Source of the DNA: RPQJ01 sp963707145 | GTDB lineage: Bacteria; Pseudomonadota; Gammaproteobacteria; Steroidobacterales; Steroidobacteraceae | Reading direction: 5' to 3' | NCBI GenBank assembly: GCA_963707145.1 | Contig: CAVPOQ010000008.1 | Coordinates: forward strand, 62,001-126,000 | DNA: 64,000 nt | Shown here: positions 10,118 to 17,583 of the stretch, in pieces | Layout: each line of letters opens with the position of its first letter | Position numbering within the stretch: the first letter of the stretch is position 1 | Translations under genes and position numbers: made by a program | Notes under the pieces: generated by a model | Databases searched by the model: none | The model's input: the letters and a program-made list of their open reading frames with translations, nothing else | Told to the model about the DNA's origin: nothing

Positions 10118-11697
10118 GCGCCGGCCGCTACGACGCGATCGTGATCGGCGCGGGCCACAACGGCCTGATCGCGGGCGCCTACCTGGCACGCGCGGGCAAG
10201 AAGGTGCTGGTGCTCGAGCGGCGCGAGGTCGTGGGCGGCGCGGCGGTGACCGAGGAGATCTTCCCCGGCTACCGCTTCACCGAGTTCTCGTACGTGGTGA
10301 GCCTGCTGCGGCCGGAGATCATCCGCGACCTCGAGCTGCCGAAGCACGGCCTCAAGATCCTGCCGCTGCCCTCGACCGTGACGCCGCTCGACAACGGCGA
10401 CTACCTCGCCGCCTGGGACGACCACGACCTCACGCGACGCGAGCTGTATCGCCACTCGCCGCGCGACGCCGAGGCGGCCGACGAGTACTCGCGCGTCATG
10501 GCGCGGGCCGCCAAGGCGATCAAGCCGATCATCGGGCTGGTGCCGCCCGACCCGTCTTCGCTCTCCTGGCGCGACCTGCGCGGGCTGCTCAAGCTCGGCC
10601 AGTACGGCGCGAGCCTGTCGGAGCGCGAGATCTACCGCATCGCGAAGCTCGTCACGCAGTCCGCGGCCGACCTGCTCGACGAGTGGTTCGAGTTCGATCC
10701 GCTCAAGGGTACGAAGTCGGCGAGCGGCATCATCGGCACGTTCCTCGGGCCCCGCTCGCCGGGCACCGCCTACGTACTGCTGCACCACTACATGGGCGAG
10801 ATCGACGGCGCGTTCCGCGCCTGGGGCTTCGCCAAGAACGGCACCGGCGGCGTGACCGCGGCGATCGCCAGCTCGGCCCGCGCGCTCGGCGTCGAGATCC
10901 GCACCGGTGCGGCGGTGGACCACGTCGTCGTCCGCAACGGGCGGGCCTGCGGCGTCGCACTCGAGAACGGCGACGACTTCGAGGCGCAGGTGGTGATGTC
11001 GGCGGCGGACCCGAAGCGCACCTTCCTGCAGTTCGTGGACCGGCGCCACCTGCCGGGCGAGTTCGTCACCGCGATCGAGCGCTTCCGCGTGCGCGGCTCC
11101 TCGGGCAAGGTGAACATCGCGCTCTCCGAGCTGCCGCAGTTCACCTGCCTGCCGGGCGAGGGGCCGCTGCACCGCGGCGCGATCTCGATCAGCCCGAGCA
11201 TCGACTACATCGAGCGCGCCTACGACCAGGCGAAGTACGGGCAGTTCTCGTCGCAGCCGTACATCGACATGATCATCCCCTCGATGATCGACCGCGACAT
11301 GGCGCCGCCGGGGCACCACGTGGCCTCGTGCTTCGTGCAGTACGCGCCCTACGACATCGAGGGCGGCTGGGACGACGCCAAGCGCGAGGCCTTCGGCGAG
11401 ACGGTGATCGCGACGCTCGAGCGCTACGCGCCCAACATCCGCCGCGCCATCGTCGGCAAGCAGGTGATCACGCCGAAGGACATCGAGCGCATCGCCGGCA
11501 TCACCGGCGGCAACATCTTCCACGGCGAGCTGCTGCTGCATCAGCTGTTCTTCCTGCGGCCCGCGCCGCAGTGGGCCGACTTCCGCACGCCGCTGCCGGG
11601 CTACTACTTCGGCGCCTCGGGCGCGCACCCGGGCGGCGGCGTGATGGGCGCGGCGGGCAAGCTCGCCGCGCACGAGATCCTGAAGGACTGGCGATGA
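10114..11697 (+). CDS. PYROXD2/phytoene-desaturase-like FAD oxidoreductase, copy 1
   Basis: A 527-residue flavoprotein with an N-terminal dinucleotide fold (YDAIVIGAGHNGLIAGAYLA, then KVLVLERREVVGGAAVTEE) and a C-terminal FAD-contacting segment FGASGAHPGGGVMGAAGKLA. This matches the NAD(P)/FAD-dependent oxidoreductases related to phytoene desaturase and PYROXD2. Carotenoid roles are unlikely, as no crtB or crtE is near. The start is GTG at 10114, which overlaps the upstream stop (GTGA) and gives the canonical start just before the FAD fold. It is followed, again with a four-base overlap, by a second related gene, so the two products may act together or as a heteromer. Confidence 0.88.
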   Translation: MSAGRYDAIVIGAGHNGLIAGAYLARAGKKVLVLERREVVGGAAVTEEIFPGYRFTEFSYVVSLLRPEIIRDLELPKHGLKILPLPSTVTPLDNGDYLAAWDDHDLTRRELYRHSPRDAEAADEYSRVMARAAKAIKPIIGLVPPDPSSLSWRDLRGLLKLGQYGASLSEREIYRIAKLVTQSAADLLDEWFEFDPLKGTKSASGIIGTFLGPRSPGTAYVLLHHYMGEIDGAFRAWGFAKNGTGGVTAAIASSARALGVEIRTGAAVDHVVVRNGRACGVALENGDDFEAQVVMSAADPKRTFLQFVDRRHLPGEFVTAIERFRVRGSSGKVNIALSELPQFTCLPGEGPLHRGAISISPSIDYIERAYDQAKYGQFSSQPYIDMIIPSMIDRDMAPPGHHVASCFVQYAPYDIEGGWDDAKREAFGETVIATLERYAPNIRRAIVGKQVITPKDIERIAGITGGNIFHGELLLHQLFFLRPAPQWADFRTPLPGYYFGASGAHPGGGVMGAAGKLAAHEILKDWR

Positions 11698-13218
11698 GCG
11701 CCGCGAAATACGACGTGATCGTCGTCGGCGCCGGGCACAACGGGCTCGTCACGGCCGCGTATCTCGCCAAGGCCGGACGCAAGGTGCTGGTGCTCGAGCG
11801 CGCCGAGATGCCCGGAGGCCAGCTCGCCGCCCGGCGCCTGTGGCCGGACGTCGAGGCGCCGGTGCTGCACGCTTCCGGCCACTTGCGGCCAGACATCGTG
11901 CGCGACCTCGACCTCGAGCGGCACGGCCTGCGCACGACTGCGGCGAGCGGCGGCGCGTATGTTTCGCTGCTGCCGGACGGCGGTTCGCTGCGGCTGACGA
12001 CCGATGCCGGGGACGCCGCGACCCTCGAGTCGATCGGCAGGCTCTCCGCGCGGGATGCCGCGCGCTGGCCGGAGTTCGTCGCGTTCATGAACGGCGCGGC
12101 CGGGTTCCTCGATGCGGCCTACCGCACGCCCATGCCCCGCCTGCTGCGCAGCGAGCTCGTGCGCGAAGGCCTGCCGCTCGCCTCGCTGCTGCTGCGACTG
12201 CGCCGGCTCGGCCGCAAGGACATGTTCCGCGTGATGCGCAGCCTGTCGATGTCGGCGCGCGAGTTCACCGAGGAGTGGTTCGAGTCCGAGCCGCTCAAGG
12301 CGGCGATCGGCGCGCTTGCGATCCACGGCGTCACGCTCGGGGCGTACTCGGCGGGGACCGGCTTCACGCTGATCCACAACTGGCTCAACCGCGGCGGCCT
12401 CGCGCACCGGCCTTCGACGCGGCGCCTCGCTTACCGACGCGCTGGTCGCGGCCCTGCGCGCCGGCGGCGGCGAACTGCGCACGTCCTCGGCGGTCGAGCG
12501 CATCCTCGTCGACAAGCAGCAGGTGCAGGGCGTGCGTGTCGCGGGTGGCGAGGAGATCGCAGCGTCGCTGGTCGTCTCCGCCGCCGATCCACGCACGACG
12601 CTGCTCGGCCTCGTCGGCGCGCCCGAGCTGCCGCCCGAGTTCGTGTGGCAGGCGCAGTCCATCCGCATGCGCGGCTCGGTGGCCAAGGTGCACCTGCTGA
12701 CCGACGGCCGGCACGGCTTGCCAGAGGGCACGCTGGTGGTCGCGCCGACGCTCAGGTACCTCGAGCAGGCCTACGACGCGTCGAAGTACGGCGAGATCTC
12801 CGAGCGGCCGTACCTCGAGGTCACGACCGCGGGCCCCGTGGTGTCGGTGCACTACCAGTTCGCTTCGTACGCGCTGCGCAACGGCGACTGGCAGGACGAG
12901 CGGGCCACGCTCGAGACGCGCGCGATCGATACGCTCTCGTCGTACGCACCGGGGCTGCGCGACTCGATCCGCGGGGTGCAGTCCGTCACGCCGCTGGATC
13001 TCGAGCAGGGTTGGGGCCTGGCCGAGGGTGATCTCAACCACGGCCAGTTGATCCTCGACCAGATCTTCTTCATGCGGCCGATGCCGGGATGGTCGGATCA
13101 CCGCACGCCGGTGGACGGGCTGTACCTGTGCGGCAGCGGTGTGCATGGGGGTGGGGGGATCAGCGGGGCGAGTGGGAGGAATGCGGCGCGGGTGGTGATG
13201 AAGGGGGGCGGTCGCTGA
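11694..13218 (+). CDS. PYROXD2/phytoene-desaturase-like FAD oxidoreductase, copy 2, one frameshift
   Basis: The second of two related flavoproteins, about 507 residues when one extra base near 12409-12421 is ignored. The N-terminal FAD fold is YDVIVVGAGHNGLVTAAYLA with KVLVLERAEMPGG; the C-terminal segment is LYLCGSGVHGGGGISGASGR. After the break the frame resumes at GASLTDALVAALRAGGGELR. It is similar along its whole length to the preceding gene but clearly diverged, so the pair is an old tandem duplication. The start ATG at 11694 overlaps the upstream stop by four bases. It is the last gene of the receptor-oxygenase run; its stop is followed by lower-GC cassette DNA. Confidence 0.86.
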
Positions 13219-13427
13219 GTCCGGCCTCGGCGGGTACGGCGAAGCGCCGCCATGTGTCAGAGGATGACGTATATGCGGCGAGCCATTAATTGACGGGTTT
13301 GCCGGTCGGCGGTGTAGTCGGATCAACGGAGTTGGCAGTTGGAGCGCCCTCTTATGCAGCACAAACGCATGTTCTTGCCGGAATTTATTCCCGCAGACCA
13401 GCGGCCAATTGTTCCTGCCTAATTGTT

Positions 13428-13434
13428 GTTAGAC
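13428..13434 (+). other. GTTAGAC core site at the left edge of the cassette island
   Basis: A GTTRRRY integrase core site (GTTAGAC) stands 39 bases before the first cassette gene. I see no paired left arm upstream, so it is not a complete attC. It could be the attI-like or secondary site at which cassettes entered; recombination would fall after the G at 13428. It is short and could occur by chance. Its place at the border where base composition drops is the support. Confidence 0.45.
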
Positions 13435-13473
13435 GGGCTCGGCGTAGCGCCAAGCACAGAGAGGGCATCACTG

Positions 13474-13935
13474 ATGAGCGTTCATAGCAGCAGTCGGCAG
13501 ATTCTGATTCACGGCATGGTGCTCGTGCTGGTCGGGTTGGTGTGGGGCCTTGTCGTCCCTGGTACTCCGCACCCAAGACTCGCACTTGGAGCTCACATCC
13601 AGTTCGTAACAAACGGCATGCTGTTCATCGTCCTAGCGACTGCGCTGCTGGCGCTCCCTCACAGTGTCGGGCTCAAGTCCGTCCGGGTGATGGTGGCGGC
13701 GGCTTGGTTGACATGGGCCATGGCTATGTCCGAGGTAGCGAATTCTTGGTGGGGAACAATGCAGACGTTGCCCATTGCCGCCAGTCAGGCAGGTGCCACC
13801 GGCGGCGAACCATGGCAAGAACTGGTCGTCAAACTCACGCACATCGGCGCTGGACTAGGGCTGATCATCGCGTGGTCGCTGCTCGTCGTCGGTTTTGTGA
13901 AGCACGCCTCCAGGACAGGATCAGATGATAGGTAA
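13474..13935 (+). CDS. Four-helix membrane protein resembling hydroxylaminobenzene mutase (cassette gene)
   Basis: A 153-residue protein with four hydrophobic helices (for example QILIHGMVLVLVGLVWGLVV and VRVMVAAAWLTWAMAM). The order of motifs, HGM then GLVVP...PR, then AH..FVTNGM, then a late PWQELVVKL, resembles the HabA hydroxylaminobenzene mutase family and its many uncharacterised relatives. No catalytic assay-level motif is visible, so function is a guess. The ATG at 13474 follows an AG-rich stretch (AGAGAGGG). The gene is flanked by a GTTAGAC site and a clear attC site, and its codon use is less GC-rich than the chromosome, so it is the first gene of a mobile cassette. Confidence 0.6.
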   Translation: MSVHSSSRQILIHGMVLVLVGLVWGLVVPGTPHPRLALGAHIQFVTNGMLFIVLATALLALPHSVGLKSVRVMVAAAWLTWAMAMSEVANSWWGTMQTLPIAASQAGATGGEPWQELVVKLTHIGAGLGLIIAWSLLVVGFVKHASRTGSDDR

Positions 13936-13956
13936 GGCTGCCCAAGTAGCGACGCA

Positions 13957-14020
13957 GCCTAACAACCGGTTGCAGCGGACGGTCCGCTGCGCGGCCCGCC
14001 GCTGAACCGGAGCGTTAGGC
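13957..14020 (+). other. attC recombination site 1 (integron cassette)
   Basis: A 64-base attC site. The outer boxes are GCCTAAC (13957-13963) and GTTAGGC (14014-14020), exact reverse complements. The inner arms are CCGGTTgCAGCGG (13966-13978) and CCGCTGAACCGG (13999-14010), which pair perfectly except for one unpaired G, the extrahelical base that integrase uses to choose the strand. Cutting after the G of GTTAGGC would release the cassette upstream. This is the best-formed site in the window. Confidence 0.92.
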
Positions 14021-14051
14021 CTCATACCTCACACCCCGGCGGCTCCGAGCC

Positions 14052-14684
14052 ATGAAACACCCAGCGCGAATGCTGACCTGGAAGCACGTATTCCAGGCTG
14101 CGCTCTTCCTGCTCAGCCTGTACTACTTGTATCGCGCAGTCAGTTATCGGTTTCTCGTGCCCGGTCGCCTCGGGCCACCGAATCCGATCAGTACGGGGTG
14201 GTACTACACCCACGTGTTGTTTGCTCTTCCAGTTCTGCTGGGAGCGCCCCTTCAGTTCATATCCCAACTTCGTCAACGCAGGCCAGCGATTCACCGTGCG
14301 GTCGGCAAGGCCTACGTTGGTGGCGCAACGGTCGCGGCAATCACAGCGATCTACATGGGTGCAGCGGGTCCATACGAGGGCTCGCGGCTTTCCATCAGCA
14401 TCACCGGCACGCTCTGGCTATTCTTCACGCTCGCAGCTTGGCGTCACGCGATGAACCGGAACTTCTCGGCGCATCGGGCTTTCATGATTCGCAGCTACAC
14501 CATGGCGCTCGTCTTGGTATGGCTGCGACTGATGTTCGACTTTCAGGACTACCTGTTCTTCTATGTCAACGACGAAGACCTCCGAGACGCAACCCGGGAG
14601 TGGGCCTCGTGGGTCGTTCCACTCTTGGTGGTGGAGTTCTGGCTCTCGTGGCTACCCCAGCTCAAGGGATTCAGGGCGCAATGA
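14052..14684 (+). CDS. DUF2306-type membrane protein (cassette gene)
   Basis: A 210-residue integral membrane protein with about six hydrophobic helices. The motif set H..FALPVLLGAPLQF, RPAIHRAVGKAYV, FFTLAAWRHAMNRN and AHRAFMIRSYTMALVLVWLR is that of the DUF2306 family (paired His/Arg positions facing the membrane, possibly a haem- or quinone-binding fold; not proven). The gene begins 32 bases after attC site 1 and ends directly at a second attC-like site, so it is a single-gene cassette in the same orientation as the others. No function can be assigned from the context. Confidence 0.75.
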   Translation: MKHPARMLTWKHVFQAALFLLSLYYLYRAVSYRFLVPGRLGPPNPISTGWYYTHVLFALPVLLGAPLQFISQLRQRRPAIHRAVGKAYVGGATVAAITAIYMGAAGPYEGSRLSISITGTLWLFFTLAAWRHAMNRNFSAHRAFMIRSYTMALVLVWLRLMFDFQDYLFFYVNDEDLRDATREWASWVVPLLVVEFWLSWLPQLKGFRAQ

Positions 14685-14685
14685 G

Positions 14686-14747
14686 GCCTCACCCCTCGTT
14701 CAACCGGACGCGCTACGGCAGGACGCCGGTTAACTCGAACCTTAGCC
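14686..14747 (+). other. attC-like site 2, degenerate
   Basis: A 62-base element, close to the size of site 1. The outer boxes are degenerate, GCCTCAC at 14686-14692 and CTTAGCC at 14741-14747. The inner arms pair: TTCAACCGG near the left and CCGGTTAA near the right, with one unpaired C. The right end GGTTAACTCGAACCTTAGCC resembles the usual ...TTAACTCAAGCGTTAGGC of gammaproteobacterial cassettes with point changes. It is probably a decayed or low-activity site. Confidence 0.65.
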
Positions 14748-14774
14748 AGCACACCACGGCGGCACCGGCGAGAT

Positions 14775-14803
14775 TTGACGGCACAATTAAACGTAGCTAC
14801 ATT
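14775..14803 (+). promoter_or_regulatory. Promoter of brnT-brnA
   Basis: A sigma-70-type promoter: TTGACG at 14775-14780, a 17-base spacer, and TACATT at 14798-14803. Transcription would begin near 14809-14811, only a few bases before the first brnT codon, so the message may be nearly leaderless. The -10 box lies inside the palindrome listed next. Confidence 0.7.
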
Positions 14804-14807
14804 TAAT
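14786..14807 (+). promoter_or_regulatory. Palindromic operator overlapping the brnTA promoter
   Basis: A 22-base inverted repeat, ATTAAA-c-GTAGCTAC-a-TTTAAT, with a single mismatched pair. It covers the spacer and the -10 box. BrnA antitoxins are ribbon-helix-helix repressors that autoregulate their operon, so this is a natural BrnA operator. That link is inference from position and symmetry. Confidence 0.6.
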
Positions 14808-14815
14808 CAGCGCGC

Positions 14816-15085
14816 ATCACCTGTGACCCAGCGAAGCGGCTGCAAACGCTGCGGAAACGGGGCTTGGACGTGCGTCGGGCCTGGGAAGTGTTCGCCGGGT
14901 TGCATCTCACGCGGGTCGACGATCGCTTCGACTATGGCGAACCCCGTTACGTCACGGCCGGTTGGCTTGACTCGCGATTGGTGGTGTTCGTCTGGACGCC
15001 ACGTGGGTCCGCCCGCCGAATCATCAGCATGAGGCACTGTCATGAGCGCGAAGCGAAGAGGCTCCGTCCGCACCTCGAGCAGTGA
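14816..15085 (+). CDS. brnT: BrnT-type ribonuclease toxin, unusual start
   Basis: BrnT is a RelE-fold ribonuclease toxin. The frame reads ITCDPAKRLQTLRKRGLDVR, then RAWEVFAGLHLTRVDDRFDY, GEPRYVTAGWLDSRLVVFVW and ARRIISMRHCHERE, which matches the family end to end. No ATG, GTG or TTG is found at the expected start: the codon before the conserved ITFDPAKR-like opening is GCG-CGC-ATC where relatives have ATG-CGC-ATC. TTG at 14864 is the first standard start but removes the first strand and helix. The start may be a sequence error, a rare ATC start, or a real loss of the toxin start. The gene overlaps brnA by 44 bases. Confidence 0.8.
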   Translation: MTCDPAKRLQTLRKRGLDVRRAWEVFAGLHLTRVDDRFDYGEPRYVTAGWLDSRLVVFVWTPRGSARRIISMRHCHEREAKRLRPHLEQ

Positions 15086-15314
15086 TGAGGCGCCCGAGAT
15101 TACGGACTCCTGGATTGAGGAGGCCGATCTCCGTCGCGGGCAGAAGGTAGTGCGCCGCGGCAGACCGCGATTGGCGAACCCCAAGCAATTGCTGTCACTG
15201 CGGCTGCCGCCTGAAGTTATCGCCTCGTGGAAGGCCACGGGGCCTGGCTGGCAGACTCGCATGGCCGAAGTACTCGAGAGTTCTACCCCGAGGTCACGCA
15301 AGCATGCTGGCTAA
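15042..15314 (+). CDS. brnA: BrnA-type ribbon-helix-helix antitoxin
   Basis: A 90-residue antitoxin. The middle carries EITDSWIEEADLR and RRGRPRLANPKQ, and the C-terminus is the ribbon-helix-helix QLLSLRLPPEVIASWKATGP followed by GWQTRMAEVLES, the usual BrnA ending. It neutralises BrnT by direct binding and represses the operon. It starts inside the end of brnT, which is common for the pair. Its stop codon overlaps the left box of the next attC site, so brnT and brnA form one two-gene cassette with its own promoter. Confidence 0.88.
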   Translation: MSAKRRGSVRTSSSDEAPEITDSWIEEADLRRGQKVVRRGRPRLANPKQLLSLRLPPEVIASWKATGPGWQTRMAEVLESSTPRSRKHAG

Positions 15315-15410
15315 CCACGCGCCGCACACGGACGCGCCTGGTCTGTCACGCCCTTTGCAGGGCAAAGGTCGCGCCAGCCTGCGGCGCGCCGGTAAGCGCG
15401 AGAGTTAGAC
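15309..15410 (+). other. attC-like site 3, long form
   Basis: A probable attC of 102 bases. The boxes are GGCTAAC (15309-15315) and GTTAGAC (15404-15410). The inner arms CGCGCCGCA and TGCGGCGCG pair perfectly, with a long imperfect middle that contains another hairpin (CCCTTTGCAGGGCAAAGG). The right box is a good GTTRRRY; the left deviates at one position. It ends the brnTA cassette. Confidence 0.6.
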
Positions 15411-15443
15411 GCGTGAGACCGCAGCCACCCGCAGTAGTGTTTG

Positions 15444-15801
15444 ATGAACCGATGGAACATTCCCGAATGGCTCGAGCGCGAGGTCCTAGAGAGGGATCGG
15501 CGGTGCGTCTACTGCCGGGTTGAGTTCACCGCGACGACCACCGCTCGTCGAAGCAGACCTGTCCTGGGAACACATCGTGAATGACGCAGCCCTCGTGACT
15601 CGGACGAACATTGCCAGGTGCTGCATCGGCTGCAATGCAAGCAAGGGGACGAAGCCTCTGAGCGTCTGGCTCGAATCAAGGTACTGCCGCAGCCGCGGCA
15701 TATCCGAAGACACGGTTGCGGCGGTTGTACGCGATGCCATCGCTTCGGCACGGGGAAGCCAAGAAGCAGGCGCCTCACCTCGAACCATAGGTCGATGGTA
15801 G
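15444..15801 (+). CDS. HNH endonuclease of the cassette-borne type, one frameshift
   Basis: About 118 residues when one extra base near 15560 is ignored. The first frame reads NIPEWLEREVLERDRRCVYC; the second carries SWEHIVNDAALVTRTNIARC then CIGCNASKGTKPLSVWLESR and YCRSRGISEDTVAAVV. CxxC, the E-H, the central Asn and the CCxxCNxxKG together make a zinc-bound HNH nuclease fold. Close relatives are frequent integron cassette passengers. The role is unknown; defence or DNA processing are possibilities. It begins 34 bases after attC site 3 in the same orientation. I find no convincing attC after it, so the right end of the island may be eroded. Confidence 0.75.
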
Positions 15802-15832
15802 CCGACCTTCCGCGCACTCAAAGGAATAGACC

Positions 15833-16119
15833 ATGAATCGATCCGTCATCGTCGGTAGTGCCGCAATGCTGCTGACCACCGCCACAGCCCTGGCCCAACC
15901 CGCCCTACCGCCCCAGCCGGCCACCAACCCGGCGAGGAGTCCGCCGTTCTCGCGGCACTCGATCGATACGTTCACGCCATCTCCGCCAAAGATCTCCGCA
16001 CCATGGCCGCGATGCAGACGCCCGATGGCATGACCTACGTGGCGCGACCCAGGAAAGGCGGTGGCACTGAGGACGTGGAGCGGCCCGCGGACGGCTCGCA
16101 TCTGCGCCCTGAAGGCTGA
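15833..16119 (+). CDS. Secreted SnoaL/DUF4440-like protein, frameshifted and short
   Basis: The start is a signal peptide (MNRSVIVGSAAMLLTTATAL then AQP). One base is missing near 15932 (a likely lost G in CCCGGCGAG). In the other frame the protein continues as ESAVLAALDRYVHAISAKDL then RTMAAMQTPDGMTYVARP. This is the first helix pair of an NTF2/SnoaL-like fold. It stops after about 95 residues, shorter than the usual 130-160, so either a second frame break follows or the gene is truncated. Function is unknown. Confidence 0.55.
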
Positions 16120-16129
16120 TGCGCGGCAC

Positions 16130-16393
16130 ATGCGAGCCCTCGTCATCCTGGTCCTGCCCCTGCTCCTGCAGGTCCTTGCCTACATCGTCGTGTTCTTCGC
16201 CTCGCGCGGCGGCGGTTCGTTCATGGGCCTCCTTGCCATGCCGGTTGCGGCGGTCTCCGTGGTGGCCCTGCTCATCCACGCCACCGCGTCGGTTCGCCGC
16301 GGCGACGCCGTCTTGCGCCCGACGGTCGTCAGCCTGGCCATCGCGCTTCTTCCGCCCGTCGGCCTGCTCATCTTCCGCGCGCTCGAGTCCTAG
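16130..16393 (+). CDS. Small three-helix membrane protein
   Basis: An 87-residue hydrophobic protein with three likely transmembrane helices: ALVILVLPLLLQVLAYIVVF, GLLAMPVAAVSVVALLI and VVSLAIALLPPVGLLIF. I do not recognise a family. The frame is open upstream to 16061, but the ATG at 16130 places the first helix at the N-terminus. It follows the truncated SnoaL-like gene closely. Confidence 0.55.
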   Translation: MRALVILVLPLLLQVLAYIVVFFASRGGGSFMGLLAMPVAAVSVVALLIHATASVRRGDAVLRPTVVSLAIALLPPVGLLIFRALES

Positions 16394-16459
16394 CCACGCG
16401 AGGCGCCTCGGGCGGAGAATCGTCGCTCTCCGGCCACTCGACGACGGGAACCGCTCGAC

Positions 16460-17097
16460 ATGAAGATCGCATTCATTGGTCACGGCCAGGTCGGCGCTCC
16501 GCTGGCGGACCACCTGCAGCGCGCGGGTCACGACGTCACGCTGGCGGCGCGCGACCCGGGCTCCGCGAGCGTGAAGGACGCGCTGGCGAGGAACGCGGGC
16601 CTTCAGGTCGCCGCGCCGAAGCTGTCGCGGTCCGCGATGCGGACGTCGTCTTCCTCGCGACGCCGTACCAATCCAACGAGGCGGCGCTGCGCCCGCTGGC
16701 CGACGAGCTGCGCGGCAAGATCCTCATCGACTGCACCAACCCGGTCGGCGCCAACCTGAGCCACGGACTGAACAGCGTGCAGTCCGGCTCGGAGGCGGTG
16801 CAGGCGCTCGTCCCGGACGCCCGGGTGGTCAAGGCGTTCACGATCTACGGCTTCGAGAACTTCGAGGATTCGTCCTACCCGGGCTACGGCGTCAAGCCAG
16901 TGATGATGTACTGCGGCAACGACGCCGGCGCCAAGGACGTCGTCGGACGATTGATCGCCGAGCTCGGCTGGGAACCGCTCGATGTCGGCGGCCTCGAGCA
17001 GGCGCTGCACCTGGAGCACATGACGCTGCTGTGGGTGCGCATGGTGCGCGTCATGGGGCACTCGCCGCACATGGTGTGGGCGATGCTGTCGAGATGA
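16460..17097 (+). CDS. NADPH-dependent F420-reductase-like oxidoreductase, one frameshift
   Basis: About 212 residues after restoring one lost base near 16622. The N-terminus is a Rossmann fold (MKIAFIGHGQVGAPLADHLQ, TLAARDPGS). After the break the frame continues DADVVFLATPYQSNEAALRP, then ILIDCTNPVGANLSHGL, ARVVKAFTIYGFENFEDSSY and MMYCGNDAGAKDVVGRLIAE. This is the NpdG/F420-reductase-like family, which in non-F420 bacteria are NADP-binding reductases of unknown substrate. No F420 genes are in the window. Confidence 0.8.
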
Positions 17098-17178
17098 CTG
17101 CGGTGACCATCGATGGCAAGTACACACGGCTCGCGGCCCCCAAGGCAGCGCCGAACGGCTAGCGAGGAAGACGATCGA

Positions 17179-17580
17179 ATGCTCAAAGGCGGATGCAACT
17201 GCGGCGCGATCGAGTTCGAGATCGACGCCGACCTCCCCGGCATCTTCGTCTGCCATTGCTCGATCTGCCGCCGCTCCACGGGCAGCAGCGGCATCGCGGT
17301 GGTGGTGTTCCCGAAGGAGCGGCTCCGCTGGACCCGCGGCGAGGACTTCGTCACGAGCTGGAAGAAGCCCGGCGCGGACTGGGAGAAGTGGTTCTGCCGC
17401 GTCTGCGGCTCGCCCGTGCCGGGCGAGAACGACCCGAAGACGATGTTCGCGCCGGCGGGCTGCCTCACCGAGGGCGCCGAGGCGCTCAGGGTCATCCACC
17501 ACGTGTGGGTCGGCTCGAAGGCCCCGTGGGACGAGATCGGGGACTCGGGACGGCAGCACCCCGAGGGCTTTCGCAGCTGA
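17179..17580 (+). CDS. GFA/CENP-V-type zinc protein
   Basis: A 133-residue protein of the glutathione-dependent formaldehyde-activating (GFA) fold. The zinc motifs are GGCNCGAIEFE, CHCSICRRSTGS and WFCRVCGSPVPGEND. Most members are not proven formaldehyde enzymes and may bind glutathione adducts. The ATG at 17179 directly precedes the conserved LKGGCNCG; upstream frame adds only unrelated residues. It converges on ampG, with three bases between the stops. Confidence 0.85.
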   Translation: MLKGGCNCGAIEFEIDADLPGIFVCHCSICRRSTGSSGIAVVVFPKERLRWTRGEDFVTSWKKPGADWEKWFCRVCGSPVPGENDPKTMFAPAGCLTEGAEALRVIHHVWVGSKAPWDEIGDSGRQHPEGFRS

Positions 17581-17583
17581 CCC

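Noticed and set aside
10114..13218. Carotenoid biosynthesis cluster
   Set aside because: The flavoproteins resemble phytoene desaturase, but crtB, crtE and cyclase genes are absent and the neighbours fit demethylation.
13400..13434. A fourth complete attC at the left edge of the island
   Set aside because: Only the GTTAGAC box is present; no upstream arm pairs with the bases before it, so it is listed as a simple site.
15770..15835. An attC after the HNH gene
   Set aside because: GCCTCAC is present but there is no GTTRRRY partner and no hairpin with an unpaired base.
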